Position numbers and translations under genes: made by a program
Notes under the pieces: model-generated
The model's input: only the letters and a program-made list of their open reading frames with translations
Database searches by the model: none
What the model was told of the DNA's origin: nothing
Assembly: GCA_964511405.1 (NCBI GenBank)
Contig: CAZEFK010000119.1
Location: 1-23,124 of the forward strand
Direction: 5' to 3'
DNA: 23,124 nt
Source: CAZEFK01 sp964511405
GTDB taxonomy: Bacteria > Pseudomonadota > Alphaproteobacteria > Elsterales > Elsteraceae
Shown here: positions 22,117 through 23,124 of the stretch, in pieces
How positions within the stretch are numbered: the first letter of the stretch is position 1
Layout: every line of letters begins with the position of its first letter

Positions 22117-22932
22117 ATGGCCCGCGCTGCCGCCCTGGTCCTGGCCGTGATCTGGAGCCTGGGCCCGGTCTATTGGATGCTCGCGACCTCGTTCAAGACC
22201 GAGCTGGAAGCGGCGCGGCTCGACCCCAAGCTGTGGCCGACGGCGCCCACCCTCGCCAACTATGCCGGGCTTGGCGGCGACACCCTGCCCTTCGTCGACT
22301 TCTTCGTGAACAGCGCCGTGAGCTGCCTGGCGACGGCGGTGCTGGCACTCGTGATCGCGACTCCGGCCGCCTATGCGCTGTCGCGCGGCCGCTTTCGGCT
22401 CAAGGGGCCGATCCACACCGGCATCCTGGTCGTGCGCATGCTGCCGCTGGTGGTGATGCTGGCACCGCTCTACCTGCTGCTGCTGGCTGCCCACTTGCTG
22501 GATAGCCTGGCCGGCCTGGTGGTCGGCTTCACCACCTTCGGCCTGCCGTTCGCGGTGTGGATGATGAAGGGCTTCATCGATGCCGTGCCGATCGAGGTCG
22601 AGGAGGCCGCTCGGGTCGACGGCTGCCGCCGCGGCGCGATCCTGGTCCGGGTGGTGCTGCCGCTGGTCGTGCCCGGACTGCTGACCACCGGCGCCTTCGT
22701 GTTCATGGAGTCCTGGAACAACCTGATCTATCCGCTGGCCTTCGTGACCACCCTGGAGCGGCAGACCCTGCCGGCCGCGCTCGTGCTGACCTTCACCGGG
22801 CAGTTCAAGACCGACTGGGGCGGCATGATGGCGGCGTCGACCGTGACCACCATCCCGCTCGCCCTCGCCTTCTTCGCGGTGCAGCGGTCGATGATGCGCG
22901 GCCTGGCGGCCGGCGCGGTCGCCGGCGCCTGA
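22117..22932 (+). CDS. ABC sugar transporter permease, MalG/UgpE type
   Basis: A 271-residue inner-membrane permease with the MalG pattern: an N-terminal membrane segment ending SLGPVYWMLATSFKTE, ATPAAYALSRGRFRLKG, and a canonical EAA loop at about residues 159-187 (IEVEEAARVDGCRRGAILVRVVLPLVVPG). WNNLIYPLAFVTTLERQTLP and TTIPLALAFFAVQRSMMRGL close the protein. It pairs with the MalF-type permease before it to form the membrane channel. Its TGA shares its A with the ATPase ATG (TGATG). Confidence 0.93.
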   Translation: MARAAALVLAVIWSLGPVYWMLATSFKTELEAARLDPKLWPTAPTLANYAGLGGDTLPFVDFFVNSAVSCLATAVLALVIATPAAYALSRGRFRLKGPIHTGILVVRMLPLVVMLAPLYLLLLAAHLLDSLAGLVVGFTTFGLPFAVWMMKGFIDAVPIEVEEAARVDGCRRGAILVRVVLPLVVPGLLTTGAFVFMESWNNLIYPLAFVTTLERQTLPAALVLTFTGQFKTDWGGMMAASTVTTIPLALAFFAVQRSMMRGLAAGAVAGA

Positions 22933-23124
22933 TGGCGGCGGTCTCGCTCCGGCAGGTCGAGAAGCGCTACGGCGCGCTGCCGGTGCTGGCCGACTGCAGC
23001 CTGGAGATTGCCGACCGCGAGTTCGTGGTGCTGGTCGGGCCCTCGGGGTCGGGCAAGACTACGCTGCTGCGCATCATCGCCGGGCTGGAAACGCTGACGG
23101 CCGGCGACGTCTTCGTCGACGGCG
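22932..23124 (+). CDS. ABC sugar transporter ATP-binding protein (MalK/UgpC type), 5' part
   Basis: The first 64 residues of an ABC ATPase cut by the window end. MAAVSLRQVEKRYGALPVLADCSLEI is the usual MalK/UgpC opening, GPSGSGKTTLLRIIAGLE is the Walker A motif with a complete P-loop, and AGDVFVDG is the standard strand after it. It completes a binding protein-permease-permease-ATPase import operon. The Q-loop, signature, Walker B and regulatory domain lie outside the window. Confidence 0.93.
   Translation, partial: MAAVSLRQVEKRYGALPVLADCSLEIADREFVVLVGPSGSGKTTLLRIIAGLETLTAGDVFVDG

Noticed and set aside
1..23124. tRNA, rRNA, CRISPR array, insertion sequence or prophage
   Set aside because: No cloverleaf or rRNA stretch, no regularly spaced repeats, and no transposase, integrase or phage gene was seen; the only tandem repeat is coding.

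Overview
The window is about 23 kb of very GC-rich DNA with densely packed genes. Gene content points to an alphaproteobacterium, most likely Rhodospirillales-like: a CHASE2 adenylate cyclase, a two-cysteine OhrR/Ohr pair, FCD-type GntR control of an ABC sugar operon, and many ATGA/TGATG overlaps. The taxon is inferred from gene content and base composition only.

Layout. (1) 1-1097, plus strand: the end of an aliphatic sulfonate/nitrate/taurine-type ABC transporter. The ATPase has an in-frame TAG just before its H-loop; its permease follows. (2) 1103-2527, minus: a CgeB-like glycosyltransferase. (3) 2666-4996, plus: a CHASE2 adenylate cyclase. (4) 4997-10574, minus: the most unusual block. 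In transcription order it holds a TPR-glycosyltransferase, a 76-residue Tat-signal peptide whose predicted mature part is only about 22 residues and rich in Asp/Asn, two paralogous JmjC/cupin-4 (ribosomal-oxygenase-like) hydroxylases with intact iron triads, and a PepSY-associated membrane protein. A strong hairpin separates the peptide gene from the first hydroxylase gene. (5) 10653-15987, plus: five genes with overlapping start and stop codons, comprising a molybdopterin oxidoreductase, cytidine deaminase, purine nucleoside phosphorylase, deoxyribose-phosphate aldolase and thymidine phosphorylase. (6) 16007-17055, minus: a coupled pair of unknown envelope proteins. (7) 17106-19201: an organic peroxide module, with a secreted HSL-type esterase and ohr on minus, and divergent ohrR on plus; palindromes lie between them. 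(8) 19205-23124: a GntR/FCD regulator (minus) facing a sugar ABC operon (binding protein, two permeases, start of the ATPase), with a 20-bp inverted repeat between.

How it works together. Regions 5 and 8 are catabolic: nucleoside salvage/degradation to acetaldehyde plus a triose phosphate, and carbohydrate uptake. Region 7 is peroxide defence. The best candidate for an undescribed system is region 4. I propose a short ribosomal peptide that is hydroxylated on Asp/Asn (or Arg) in the cytoplasm, exported by Tat, and linked to a PepSY membrane protein of a type often tied to iron uptake. The gene order and motifs are seen in the sequence; the biochemical role is inference.
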